From Marisa cornuarietis (lineage: Eukaryota; Mollusca; Gastropoda; Architaenioglossa; Ampullariidae), in NCBI GenBank assembly GCA_004794655.1, contig SMMW01000001.1:4089001-4153000 (forward strand): a DNA stretch of 64,000 bases, written 5' to 3'. Shown here one piece after another: positions 48,484 to 60,115 of this stretch (the stretch's first letter is position 1; every line of letters starts with the position of its first letter). The notes beneath the pieces are model-generated. The model saw only the letters and a program-made list of their open reading frames with translations, was not told the DNA's origin and searched no databases. The position numbers were made by a program, and so were the translations under genes.

Positions 48484-50826
48484 GTAAATACCAGAAATCA
48501 TTGGTACATCTACACTTCAGACCAAGAAGCACACTCGTTTTACGCCACAGTTCGGTTACATTGCTCGTTGACGAATATTGATGTACCTCCCATGAGACGT
48601 GGGAGTTTAGTTTAATATCATCTGCATGAGCAGCCGCTCCCCTTGGTGGAAGAGGTTTGGTGTTTAGAACTGAGACCAGATAAATAACCTCTAAAATGTC
48701 TAACTCTAAGCAGTCTTGTTTCTGATGTTAATTTTGAAAATGGATTGCGTTCTCTGCCTGTCTGCCTGCTTGCTTTGTCGAGTTGTTCCCCGCTGCTTTA
48801 GTCTTGCTACCAGACCACTTGAATGTGTGTTCTTTTCACAGAAAAATTAATTTAAGGGCATTTCCATGTTAAGGATAATGAAGCGGATGAAAACAATTCA
48901 TACAGTCATTCCACATATCGACTGTACTCGACATTTTATTTTAAAGGTGTTTTTCCAATGAATGGTTTAAGCTCTGTACAGCATACTATTTCCCGAAATC
49001 TGGGTGAATGGCTCACTTCCTTTCTCGAGATACACGCCTACAAACCAGCATCATACACAGAAAGAGATACAACTCGGGAAGTGACATTTGTACAAAAATA
49101 CACTTAATTAAGAAGGCTGCAGTTGTCACATTGGCTAAAGCCATGCTACAAAAGTATTCATGCACAATCATGACGTGTGTTGCTGACAGAACAGAAAAAG
49201 ATATCCACCGAAATTTTGGGAAATAATATTTTTCCCTGTCCTTTTACCCAGGCATTTGAGAAAGGAAATTGCACTCCACTGGCCTTTTAAAAACTAGAGA
49301 ATTCTTCCTTTCGTTGTCGCTTTCACTTCATTACCCTCTTCTCTTTTGTGTGTGATGTGGGTCTGTGGGAGTTTCACGTAGTATCTGTTCTTTCTATCAA
49401 TCTTTTCTGTCATAATGAGAAGGGCAGTGGGATGCAATATTTTAAGACTCAAGATTATATTGCCTGTTGTTGAAAAATCAGTCAGGTCATGTTTCGGAGA
49501 CGAATGTTGAACTCGTACAAAACAAAGTAGAAGCCGATGTACAGAGCAATGCTAGACTGAATTATTGGGGCAAGGGCAGATAATGCGAACTAGCCAAAGT
49601 GTTATGCTGAAGCTAAATAACACGAAAAATTGCGAAGATATTATTCTCTCGGCAGGACAAAGGTGAACTAGGGGAAAGAGCTTGGGTAAGACTAGTCAAA
49701 AATGACTCTTAGAATTTTTGAATGTTTTCATAGGATAATTACTTTAAAATAATGATGTGATGCTATATTTCCTGGCGTAAAAAACGCCCTAAGCTTGCAA
49801 GCTCGGGAGGATGAGATGTAAAGAAAATTTATAACAATTTTTCGACTGATGATTAACTGTTAACTCTATAAACTTTTCTTCATTAATCACACATAAAATA
49901 AAAATCCTGGTTAATTTTAAAACTCGTTTTGCAGCGGCGATGGCACTGGAAAGTAAAACATAGAAAGTAATGGGCATATTTCACACTTCAGTTTGATTAG
50001 TGTGTATAAGAATCCCTTAGTCCAATAGATACACAACAAATAGGTGTGATAGCTTACTTACTATGAATGAGTTCCTCTTTTTTTCCCTATTTTCTCACTG
50101 TGAATGAAGTGCTGTGAAAATGTAATTACAATATGTCAAATATCAAATTTTGACCCTATTGCCCTCATATATACCACTAAACTGCATTTATGAAAATCTA
50201 ATCATTTATGATATTATAAAATCGGAATTTGCAGGTCAAATTTGTGTACTCTTTGGTCCAGAAGCACAAAATCACAAATAATTTCGCTCAGAAATGAATT
50301 ACTACATTCAACTGTGGCTGAAGTATTGCCTACTGTTTATTATTATTTTGCTTGCCAGGTACATAAGCAGCCCACGTCCAGAGACAACACTTAGCACGAA
50401 CTAGTAAAATCACAGAAAGCACCTGTCTATTTTATATATTCTAAAGACAAAAGAGACATTGGCAAAAGACAAATCTCTGAGTGTCTCAGCTTCAGGCGAA
50501 CTGACGGGGGACGATGACACAGGCGATTGTACATTAGGTGAGTGACGAAGTGCAGGAGGCCTTCTTTGACCACAAGCACTGATTTTCATGCATTGCAAAA
50601 TGGCTGCGCCAGGACTTCTCATCCATTAAAACAGCCTGATGTCACTGCTTCTCCACCGGAGGGGCGGTATATATTCGAATCAGTGCAGAATCCGCCTATT
50701 TATTAGGATAGCCACGTGCATTGAAAGTAAGATGACTTTCAGGGAGGTGAAAGCTAAATGGCGTCATTATACGAGCCACGCCAGGCCTCGCAGCACAACC
50801 GCCTGGTTTACCAGCCTTGCCAGTGG
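48484..50826. other. Non-coding DNA without recognised genes
   Basis: AT-rich at 49700-50400. A serine/proline-rich - strand frame (50622-50410) lacks splice support. It contains the repeat fragment at 49015-49112. Confidence 0.45.
49015..49112 (+). repeat. Fragment of the 32281-32608 element family
   Basis: Matches the reverse complement of the right arm of that element: TTCTCGAGATACACGCCTAC, then CAAAC, CACAGAAA, CAACTCG, TTTGTACA and TTAATTAA in the same order. No terminal ends are seen. Confidence 0.7.
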
Positions 50827-50828
50827 GG

Positions 50829-50839
50829 AATAATAATAA

Positions 50840-50870
<31 letters not shown>

Positions 50871-50900
50871 AAGAAGAAGAAGAAGAAGAAGAAGAAGAAA
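50829..50900 (+). repeat. (AAT)n (AAG)n trinucleotide array
   Basis: A few ATA units then about 20 AAG units. Poly-Arg, poly-Lys and poly-Phe frames here are artefacts. Confidence 0.97.
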
Positions 50901-51316
50901 GCCTGTATCATTTCTGCCCTTATGGGAGAGAATTACAAAAAACTTACAATGAAATTTATTTTCAGAAAGTGAATTTTCTCACAGAATACAAAATATTATA
51001 CACAATGTAGAACTGTAATCTGGAATATTTTTAGAATGAATACTTTAATTATTTCCATGTAGTTTTATTATACGTATGTGAACGAATGAACGTATATATA
51101 CCTATATGAAAACCATGAGTAAATTAAGCAAACTACGATAAAAGGCTTATGAATTAAACATATCTGCAATATCACTCTAGCCAGTTCTGCAACAAAGAAT
51201 AATAACTGAATGTATTAGCTCAATTAAAAGAAAATTTATGATTAAAATTGAATTTTGTTTGAAATTAGTAATAATCAGCTAGTAAACTGAGACAAATGAA
51301 ACCTGAGTTTGCAGAA

Positions 51317-51398
51317 ACTCACTCACTCACTCACTCACTCACTCACTCACTCACTCACTCACTCACTCACTCACTCACTCACTCACTCACTCACTCAC
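51317..51398 (+). repeat. (ACTC)n tetranucleotide array
   Basis: About 20 perfect ACTC units; the same unit makes up the longer array at 58644-58764. Confidence 0.97.
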
Positions 51399-52194
51399 AT
51401 ATAAACAGAATAATATTGAAACATTCTGCATAAATATTGTCCCAAATAGCCACTAAAATGTTCCTAGGTAGTTGTGCACTAATGTGTGTATACATACCTC
51501 TACAACCACTTGGGGGAATTTCTGGACATTGTGAAATCTGATCGTGTTTTAGTTCACCGTTTCTAAAAAAATTGTTCCCTGCAGTTACATCAGCAAGATG
51601 TGGGGTTAGGTTGCTTCTGACACAAAATCACTAAAGTTTATAAGAAGCCAGCAACCTTAATGCACGAAACAGCTGCAAGGATCAGGTAACTGTGTAAAGA
51701 ATTAACTTTTTTAATTGCGAGAGACTAATTGCATTGTTTTTCTCGAGGGCTGTCGACCAAAGACGCGCATGAGCACGAAGCAGACAAAGATAAATCAATT
51801 TGATTATTTAGCCGAACATGAGAAAAGATGCTCACTGCTGTCCTTTTTGGGCTTTTAAGACTTGTAGAACAGCAAACATAATGAGATAATTAAAAAGAAG
51901 AAAGAAGGAAATCAGAATCTCAATTGGCATTTTTGCTTCTCTCTTTATCGGTAAATTGTTGATAACGTCCCCTACTAACTGATTACCAGTAAGATCATGG
52001 GTTTTCCACAAAGATCATTAGGTGATCTATAAACCAGGTTTGTCAGCGTCATCACAGACACCTCACCAACTACCTCACCATTTCCAGATGCTACCATCTG
52101 GTAGATGGAAACAACTGGTCGCTATAAAGAGTGCTTTTACCAAGTCCTTCATACCAGCTGCGATGGCACTCTTGAACAAAACTAATAAATTAGC

Positions 52195-52196
<2 letters not shown>
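51399..52196. other. Non-coding DNA without recognised genes
   Basis: No exon, inverted repeat or coding-like frame was recognised. Confidence 0.5.
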
Positions 52197-52253
<57 letters not shown>

Positions 52254-52272
52254 TGTGTGTGCGCGCGCGCGC
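52197..52272 (+). repeat. (GT)n (GC)n microsatellite
   Basis: GT array with one TT interruption, ending in GC units. Confidence 0.95.
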
Positions 52273-52678
52273 CTTTGATAATCATCGTTGTTGTAGGGGT
52301 AGGGTTAAGTGCGAGTGTAAGTAACTGTATGGGTGTGTGAGGCGTCGTAGTCTTTTGTTTGGTGAGCTCCTTATAAAGAAAAATCTTCTCTGGTGTGGAC
52401 AGAAGTAGACAATAAATAAGCATTGTAGTGTACTGCTGATTGAGCGATTGCCACTCAGGGCTATTTCATTCGCTTCGATAGCGGCGGTGACTTTAATTGA
52501 GATTTAGTGAATAAACTCCAGTGTTGATCACCTTTTCGCTGTTTTAAATATGATACAGCTGATTCTCCCGATATTCCTAACCTTTGTTTTCTGGAGAGTT
52601 GTGTGGCAATGTGTCTTCGCCATAAAATCTACAGTGATCTCCCTTTACTACCGGAAGGCAGTGTTCTTCGTTATACAA

Positions 52679-52925
52679 CTATCACTGTTTTACATCACTG
52701 TCACTGTTTTACATCACTGTCACTGTTACTGTTTTACTTCACTGTCACTGTCACTGTTTTACTTCACTGTCACTATCACCTTTTTACATCACTGTCACCG
52801 TCACTGTTTTACTTCACTGTCACACATCACTGTCACTATCACTGTTTTACATCACTGTCATTTATATCACTGTCACGATTTTACATCCTTGTCACTGTCA
52901 CTGTTTTATATCACTGTCACTGTTT
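52679..52925 (+). repeat. Minisatellite of CACTGT / TTTTAC(A/T)T motifs
   Basis: About 250 bases alternate ATCACTGTCACTG and TTTTACATCACTG-type units with variable order. Two frames of 110 and 165 residues cross it, giving SLSLFYFTVT-type repeats, but both exist only because the repeat lacks stops. Confidence 0.9.
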
Positions 52926-52980
52926 CGCGCAATGAGCTCGGATGTTGTCAGGGATACTGCGCAATGTACAAATTAAGTAC

Positions 52981-52981
52981 T

Positions 52982-53009
<28 letters not shown>
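52981..53009 (+). repeat. (ATA)n array
   Basis: Short perfect ATA array. Confidence 0.9.
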
Positions 53010-53012
<3 letters not shown>

Positions 53013-53067
53013 CAAGCAGGAGCGTTATTTCATTTATGGTTACTTAAATAGCTCTGATAATTTATGA

Positions 53068-53068
<1 letters not shown>

Positions 53069-53116
<48 letters not shown>
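53069..53116 (+). repeat. (ATC)n array
   Basis: About 16 perfect ATC units. Confidence 0.95.
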
Positions 53117-53117
<1 letters not shown>

Positions 53118-53842
53118 ATTCTTTTTGTGCCGTATGGTACGTGAGGCGCCAACATAGTTGTCGTTTCTGTTCTTAGAACTGTCAAATTCCAGACGGCAAA
53201 AAGAGTCGTGGGGATAAAGGAACACCAGTTGTTTTATCTTTGAAATCGTAGTTTAGCAATGCGTAATTACAAGCAATGAACAGTTTATCTCAGAAAAAAG
53301 AAAAGAGAACACAGAAGCTAGTGTTGGGGAGGGAGAAAGTGAATTCAACGAGCTTCTGTAGACCTAGTAAATTAAAAAAAGTCAGACATAAAGGGAAATG
53401 CAAAGAAAGAGAAAAGAGTGGAAAGAACAAAAAAAAAAAGGCTAAAGAAAAGAAGTGGCAGGATGGTGGCATGAGCGTCTTGTTGCCTTATCCCAGATAC
53501 TCAATCAACACTCTTAGTCTTGCCAAGCTTAGCCCCACAGAGCCTACAAGACTCAGACTGCAGCCAATTCGCTTTTCGCCTGAGGGCTACCAAAACACTA
53601 TTTTATATTTCTTAAACTGAAAAGCTATAGGTCAGGTGAAGCATCACTTACAGAAAAAATGTAGTCCTTGAAACTTTATTAGTATTTCGTCGACCTTTAC
53701 AACTTTTGAAAGTAAACATCAGCTTGCACACATGTTCAGCTTTATTAGTAATACTCACTAATCTTGACATTTAAGAAGCCTGACGCAGTATTCTACCTGA
53801 TTATATTTGATTATATGTCTGCGTAAGATTTCGATCAGTACA

Positions 53843-54118
53843 TCAGTGCATCAGATTACCAACATTTAGACGAGTTTCTTTCCTACGAATACCCCACACA
53901 TCAGCAACATAACGGAAAGGTCTCAGATGGCGCCCTAGAAAAGGGGCAGTGTAACAAAGCCAAGGATACATGGTCCATTGTTCTAGAATAGTTTCTTCTA
54001 CAGCAAACGGGACATTATTAATATTCCGATAAACACTGCTTGTTATTCGGAGGGGAACAACTTTACGAGGATTCATCACGCATTGACACAGGCTGTAATG
54101 GATGCTAAGACGTACACC
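53843..54118 (-). CDS. Possible terminal coding exon, unrecognised protein
   Basis: On the - strand a good acceptor (TTTTTCATTTCAG, ending at 54119) opens directly into 91 uninterrupted codons ending in TGA. AATAAA signals follow on the same strand at 53746-53741 and 53680-53675, 97 and 163 bases after the stop. The peptide is mixed in composition, with segments such as PRKVVPLRIT, FAVEETILEQWTMYPWLCY and FRYVADVWGIRRKETRLN; it does not look like translated repeat. I do not recognise the family. No upstream exon could be joined with confidence, so the gene's extent is unknown. It could also be a chance frame or a retro-element piece. Confidence 0.3.
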   Translation of the reverse strand, partial: GVRLSIHYSLCQCVMNPRKVVPLRITSSVYRNINNVPFAVEETILEQWTMYPWLCYTAPFLGRHLRPFRYVADVWGIRRKETRLNVGNLMH

Positions 54119-54311
54119 CTGAAATGAAAAAATCCCTATAATGCTAACCCTAACCCCGAATTCTTGTCCCTTTTTCTTTGTTTGTAAAAAGTGTCCTGCC
54201 GTCCTTAAAACTCTTCTAAAGAATCAAAATCTCTTCTTTGCCATTTTGATGCATTGCAGAAAAACATATACAAATTTGTACTGACAGGACGGAAAGTCAG
54301 ACTTAAACAAC

Positions 54312-54442
54312 TTTATCTTACTTAAAGCAGTTTTAGTTTTAAAAATTATAAAGTTGTGGTGTTCACTTTAAGCGAAATATCTAAATAGAGTTCAGGCCTA
54401 AAAGTGTTTAAAATTAGAAATGTGTTGTGCAACTGGCCCCTG
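54312..54442 (-). repeat. GGGGCCAGTTGCACAACACA repeat, left copy
   Basis: Reverse complement begins CAGGGGCCAGTTGCACAACA and matches 55758-55890 for about 130 bases, with the first 36 or so identical. The two copies face each other head-to-head. Confidence 0.8.
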
Positions 54443-55496
54443 ATCTCTCGTGAAGCAGCGTTGCGCTGGCGGCTGTATGAGTGATACGACATCGTGTGAA
54501 GCTAATTGCGAGAAAGGCTGGCTGGACACTGTGTGTGATATCCTCAAACCATGCAGGCAAGATCAATGAAAATCAATTTGCCTCTCTGTAGCGAATGTCT
54601 GCTGATAACAGTCGTACATTGAGTGTGGAACCCTCTGGTAGGGTTGCCGAAGCACTCTATTGGTGTGAAAGACAACATACGAGTGTTCGGAGCATTTTGT
54701 TAACAGACGAGGAGAAAACCTGGGGAAGATGTTTCGAAAAAAATGTTGAAAGCGAGTTTTTCATATATACACAGAAAGAAAAATAATGTTAGTTAACCAA
54801 AGGCTTACTTCAACATCTAAGCAACAAACTTCTCAAACACATGTCTTGTGATGTTTAAATAGTTTAATGTCAGGTAGACATTTTTCTAGTAGGCATGTGA
54901 GAAAAATGGTTTTATCTTTGATGTGAAGACATATTCCAGAAGCACTTAATAGTTTTCGATGATGCCTTTAATTATAGTTGGACATTATAGTACTAACGAC
55001 CCTTTCAACAACAATAAGTGAAAGATAATGTACTTTATTAGCTGCAGAATGCAGTGTCTTGGTTGTGTTTATTAGGCCCCATATATGGGTAAGCTGTTAT
55101 TTTATCGGCATGCTCTTTGTGGTAGTTGCACAACATCATGATCTAGAACTATAAACTGCATAAAAGGGAGCAGAATCTAGACTTGGGTGTGGAAATTGTA
55201 GCTCAGAAGAAAGAAGACGGACCATATTACATGTTATTTGCTTTAGATTTGTTTTTAATCCTTTTCTCTGTTCAGAGATAAACATCCATATTAGCCTGCA
55301 AGTACGTGTAAACAAAATGATTTTACCATCATCTATAAAAACAAACTATTTAACAGTCAATAAACATGCGCTAACAACCTTTGGTAGACCACACCTTTGT
55401 TTGCATTAAGCATCATCCGTTTGTACGAGTGATGTTTGGTCATTAGGCGTTTTTTCCCAGATTGAGATTTGGTGATCCACATTACACGTTTTAAGA
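54443..55496. other. Non-coding DNA without recognised genes
   Basis: AT-rich. A 63-residue + strand frame at 54595-54786 is unsupported. Confidence 0.45.
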
Positions 55497-55757
55497 TAGA
55501 GGTGGGGAACTTTTTTCTGCCAAGGGCCATTAGAATATTTATAACAACCTCTACGGGCCATTCAAAATTATCAACTGAAAAATTAGCCTACTATAATTGT
55601 TCAAGCCATAGTTTTGCCACAGTGTATTAACACTATTGCAACGTGTTTTGTAACTCACAGGTTGCCTGGCACTGTATGTCATGTGAGTCACCAGAATACA
55701 GCCAGACTCAAGGACTCAAGGAAAAGCACCTTGCTTCGCTAGCAATAGATTGGTGTT
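55497..55757 (+). mobile_element. hAT-like element fragment (TAGAGGTGGGGAAC end)
   Basis: Begins TAGAGGTGGGGAACTTTTTT and continues CTGCCAAGGGCCATTAGAAT and GGGCCATTCAAAATTATCAA, a terminal pattern I associate with non-autonomous hAT elements of many animals. No matching right end was found before the next repeat at 55758, so it is a fragment or interrupted. Confidence 0.5.
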
Positions 55758-55890
55758 CAGGGGCCAGTTGCACAACACATTTCTAATTTTAAAGACTTTT
55801 AGGACTTAACTCTGTTTAGATAATTAGTTTAAAGTGCACACCACAATTTTAGAAATTTTAAACTTAAATTTTAAATTAACAGTAAACTTT
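55758..55890 (+). repeat. GGGGCCAGTTGCACAACACA repeat, right copy
   Basis: Inverted partner of 54312-54442; see there. A perfect TGACGTCA follows at 55934-55941. Confidence 0.8.
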
Positions 55891-56118
55891 ACTATTTCTC
55901 AAAACGAACAAAACTCTCAACTTGGGTTTACCGTGACGTCACAAAGGTCGGGTCGCTGATTGGGTAATAGTTCATTAGCATTTCTTTCGCACTGGTTGCA
56001 TTTCATTTAAATAAGAAGTATGAGGCTGTGCTTTTCTAAACCTCCAAAGTTTAATTTCATTCCTGGATTCAGGTTAGTCTTTATATTTTCAGCATTTTGC
56101 AGAGGAAACTTCTTCAAA

Positions 56119-56129
56119 GTCTCTCTCTC

Positions 56130-56220
<91 letters not shown>
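56119..56220 (+). repeat. (CT)n (AC)n microsatellite
   Basis: Short CT tract, then about 42 AC units, the longest AC array in the window. Confidence 0.97.
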
Positions 56221-56223
<3 letters not shown>

Positions 56224-58643
56224 GTATCTGTTGCAGATATGTTGGTCAAACATGTGACGTGCACAAAATGAAACGCGCTATTCTACTTTCACTGCTTCGT
56301 TCAATGTTTCAGCCACCTCCTCATTGCAATGTGCAAACAACATTGAAACGGTGAATCAATATTTCCCAGGTGAAGATGAAATTTAGCAGACAGGCAGAAA
56401 AGATCCAGCCTTGCATAGCTAGTCAATCAAGCTTTAATAATCGTAAAAAAGTTGTAACGACCTTCTGAAATGACTTTCTCACACAAGTACGACAGCATGG
56501 CACCATGGCCGTTTAAGGCGGCCATTACGTTGTTCAAACTCCGGAATTCGGTTACATGTTGAAAAAGCCTTACTTGTCGCTCTGGTGGGCAGAGCGCATG
56601 CTCTTGCGAAATAATTGAATGGAAGTCTGCGCTGGTCCGCCGCATGTATCAACAGCCAACCATTTTTTGCTGCTGAGAGACTTGGATTCTTATCGAATTA
56701 CGCAATTTTCTAGATGACCCGTGGACGAAGAGGCTTTATCTCATTGTTTCCCTCATCCCCTTACCTTGGCAGCGTCAGCAGTACAAGAGAACCTTCTGAA
56801 AGGAAGCCTGTTCCCTGATGACCTTGATGCTAAGCGTGAGTGAAAAGAAAGAAAAGAAAAAAGCTCGAAGAGATTTAATCCTTTTTTGTCGTGTAAGCTT
56901 TAGCAGGATAAGGGAAAAAGCAAAGAATGAAAATTGAAATGATAGATAAATGGATTTTCGGTGTGGGAGGGGGGAGAACTGAGGGGCACAGGACATCATT
57001 CGGAACACCATACATCGCACGTGGGAGTCTGTTCAATAGTCAACATCGTCTTTACGAATGGAAGTAATGTAGAGGGACTATAACATTGTGAAAAAAACAT
57101 GTTGGAAGAGTTTTCCCGAATGAAGCTTCGTTTCTATGAGTTGCAGGATTCGTGAATGTGTCATCCAAGTCCTCCGGGTTTTGTTTTCTTGCAGCTTCAT
57201 GTGTTATTTCACAGCCCTTTGCGCGAACCCCGTCCACCTGCTCACCCTATCTAGGAGCTGAACAGTTTTTCAAATAAAACCACCCCGATTGCACTGCCTC
57301 ATTAATAATAGGATCTCCAGCTTGTAATGTGCACATCTAACACGAATTAAGCTTTTAAGAACTTAAATTTCCTTTTGTAAGCAGTAAGCTAAGGCACTTA
57401 TTAAACTGATATCTCTGCAGAAACAAATAACTGAAACGTTTTAGAGAAATTTCTGTCTTGCACATTAACATTTTATTGAAGTCGACTGACTCATAAACAT
57501 ATGATTACTGAAAAAACTTGAAGGCCGTTAATACAAGACAGCACAAGAGCGCCTTGAAAAGTCGTTTAATTGATGGCCTAGAGAAGGCGGCATGAAGAGA
57601 AGGGATCGTTCATATGGTAGAGTTTTAAGTTTACACGTGCTTGCACACATTCCCATGTGCACTCGTTATATTCGCAAGTTCCCGCAGAATATATAAAATA
57701 AGCCCCACAAATCATTTTGCAATAAGTGACCTCTTCTTGAACTTTGCTATTACCCTGTAGCCTGTTTAAACCATGGCGGTGGTGTGCTTTCTAACAATGC
57801 GGTCCAGGTCTTCGTTAAGCGGTGTTGTTTAAAGAGCTGAAAGCAACACCAGCGACAAGCATTGTAAAGCTCTTGTCAGGTAATTGCCAAGAGAGATTTA
57901 GGTGTCGTGTGCAGGCCAGTATTAAGGAACGATAGGAAATCGAAACCGCTGGTGATGCATCACCATCATCATCACCATCTCCGAGAACCATTTAAAGAAA
58001 TGTATTTGCAAAGAGAGGATCAATCGAGTTTGTGAGCGCAGCGCAGGCTTAAGCTTTATTAGCTCGTAAATTCATTCTTTCTGAATTCTACCTACTTCGC
58101 ATCAAATCTTTTTTCCATTTATTTCCTTCTGTTCTTCTCTCCCTCTTATCTGTTTTCTAACTTCTGATCGAGTCTCTTCAGTTCAAATTTCAGATCTTCC
58201 TTTGTACTGTCACCATCCCTGCAGTCATTTTGATTGAAGGGAGTTCAGCCTTATCATTTCTTCAATTTGATTTTTTGGCAGACGTATGTGTTGTGTTGTG
58301 TGTGAAGGGTAGGGGTGGGTGGCGTGGGTAGATTGGTTCAGTATTATTTGGACAACAGAAAAGTTGTTCCAAGATCGATTAAATCGTGTTGGCATAAATT
58401 TTGATATTTTGAAATACTGATACATTATTTTGCATTTGGGGTGTGGCTTACCAAAATCCAGAAGTCTTCTCATTCATGGCCTGTGATATCATTTTGTAGG
58501 AAAGTCGGTATTGACCAATACCAGTCCGTGGAGTGGACGTGAGAGTCAAAAACGCTCTGTTTAATTCCGTCATAATGTTATTAGTGACCTGTTCATTCCA
58601 AACTAGAAAAAATGTTACTTTTTTTCTTATAAACCTTGGTACT
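56221..58643. other. Non-coding DNA; weak coding-like frames on the - strand
   Basis: Frames at 57237-57052 and 56645-56427 (- strand) have mixed composition and splice-like edges (AG before 57237; a CAA|GTAAGG donor near 56573). I cannot link them to a known protein or to one another with confidence. Confidence 0.4.
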
Positions 58644-58764
58644 CTCACTCACTCACTCACTCACTCACTCACTCACTCACTCACTCACTCACTCACTCAC
58701 TCACTCACTCACTCACTCACTCACTCACTCACTCACTCACTCACTCACTCACTCACTCACTCAC
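58644..58764 (+). repeat. (CTCA)n tetranucleotide array
   Basis: Thirty perfect CTCA units, the longest pure tetranucleotide array here. Confidence 0.97.
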
Positions 58765-59515
58765 ACTGCCGATAAACTTTGAAGCTCCAGCAAAAGATTG
58801 AAACTTTCGTGAGAGAATTATTTCCCTTCAGACATGTTAATGTGCTTTCAATACCTTATCAATAATAGTCATACGAGACGCGTGCAGTCCTGCGAGGAGG
58901 GAGGATGATAATTTGCAGTCATGCGTGTGTTTGGAGAAGGTGCCAGCATCAGACTGAGAGGCCACACAAATCTCACCCATGTAGCCATCACAGACTGGAA
59001 ATTACGATGAGTTTTTATCAGAGAAGCCAGCCAGATGATTACAATGAGAGCGAAGAATGAGAGCAGGGGAGACTTGGATGTCGGATATACTGTAAAGGTT
59101 GACAGGTATGCAGGACCCAGGTCTGACTCAATTACCTCCATAGTGGCGCTGCATCGTTTGAAAAACAACTTTCGATTGGTTCTCGTAGTATTTCTGACAG
59201 ACGCGATAAGATTTCCTAAATAAAATTAACTAGAAATCTAAAAGTAAAATAAAAAGGTTCATTAAGACTATAAATGAGAAAATATCATCCTGCTGCGTGT
59301 TTAAGAGAGCTGTATCTGGGGTTATTTTGTTGGTCGACTCACTATACTCACCGGAATCATGGCAGCGGGGCCATGCAAGGCACGTTTCTCGAGGTCTAAG
59401 ATCAGGCGGCTGTCTTCCAGTGATGCGCCTGTCGTCTGCTGTCAGTGGGTTGTCCACAAGACTGCAGAAGGTATCCATGGAGACATAATGCTGCTTATCT
59501 CTTGCTTCTACTCGC

Positions 59516-59819
59516 CAGGGGCCGTAGTCATAAAGCGAGGGTAGTTTTTTTCCCATGGCAAAATGGAGAACTCAAGGAAAAGCGTCTTGTTTCCAAAGTT
59601 ATGATGCGGTGTCCGGACCCCCCGGACACTTGATCATCATTTTGTGTTTTAAACCATACATTTGCCCCATTGCCACCGCTTAAAAAATTACGGTTTTAAG
59701 GGTAAACTTACATCTGGACACCGCTATAATTAAAGGTTTGGAAAAAAGACACATATACTTGAGTTCTCCGTGTTTACCCAGGGCAAAGACTTCCTCTTGC
59801 GTCGCAGCTACTGCTTCTG
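59516..59819. mobile_element. Inverted-repeat element, CAG(A/G)(A/G)GCCGTAG family, copy 2
   Basis: Left end CAGGGGCCGTAGTCATAAAG and right end GCAGCTACTGCTTCTG are inverted. The arms share GGCAAAATGGAGAACTCAAG, CCAAAGTTAT and GTGTCCGGACCCC with the element at 28316-28609. Non-coding. Confidence 0.8.
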
Positions 59820-60070
59820 ATGGGCAAAGACGTCGGACAAACGATACTCTCCAGTGATTATGACATATGGAGGTAGAAAATGACATTAGCTGTGAGTTTT
59901 GTGCACTATGTTCACGTATTCGTGCATATGCAGACGTAAGAAACATGATGCAATAAAGAAAACATTCAAGTTGAGACGTATCTGTCCGCGTAAAGGAAGA
60001 CAAAGAGCTTCACACTCACGGTACAGGTAACTGAGTTAAGGTCTCATTTACAGGAAAGAGAGAGAGAGAG

Positions 60071-60115
<45 letters not shown>

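Noticed and set aside
48421..48615. Poly-serine protein
   Set aside because: It is translation of a CTC/ATC/GTC array with no exon structure.
50410..50622. Serine/proline-rich - strand coding exon
   Set aside because: Composition looks coding-like, but there is no acceptor or donor at sensible places and no recognised family.
52550..53047. 165-residue + strand frame
   Set aside because: Most of it is translated minisatellite.
53276..53620. 114-residue lysine-rich + strand frame
   Set aside because: Low complexity from an A-rich stretch; no splice sites or likeness to a known protein.
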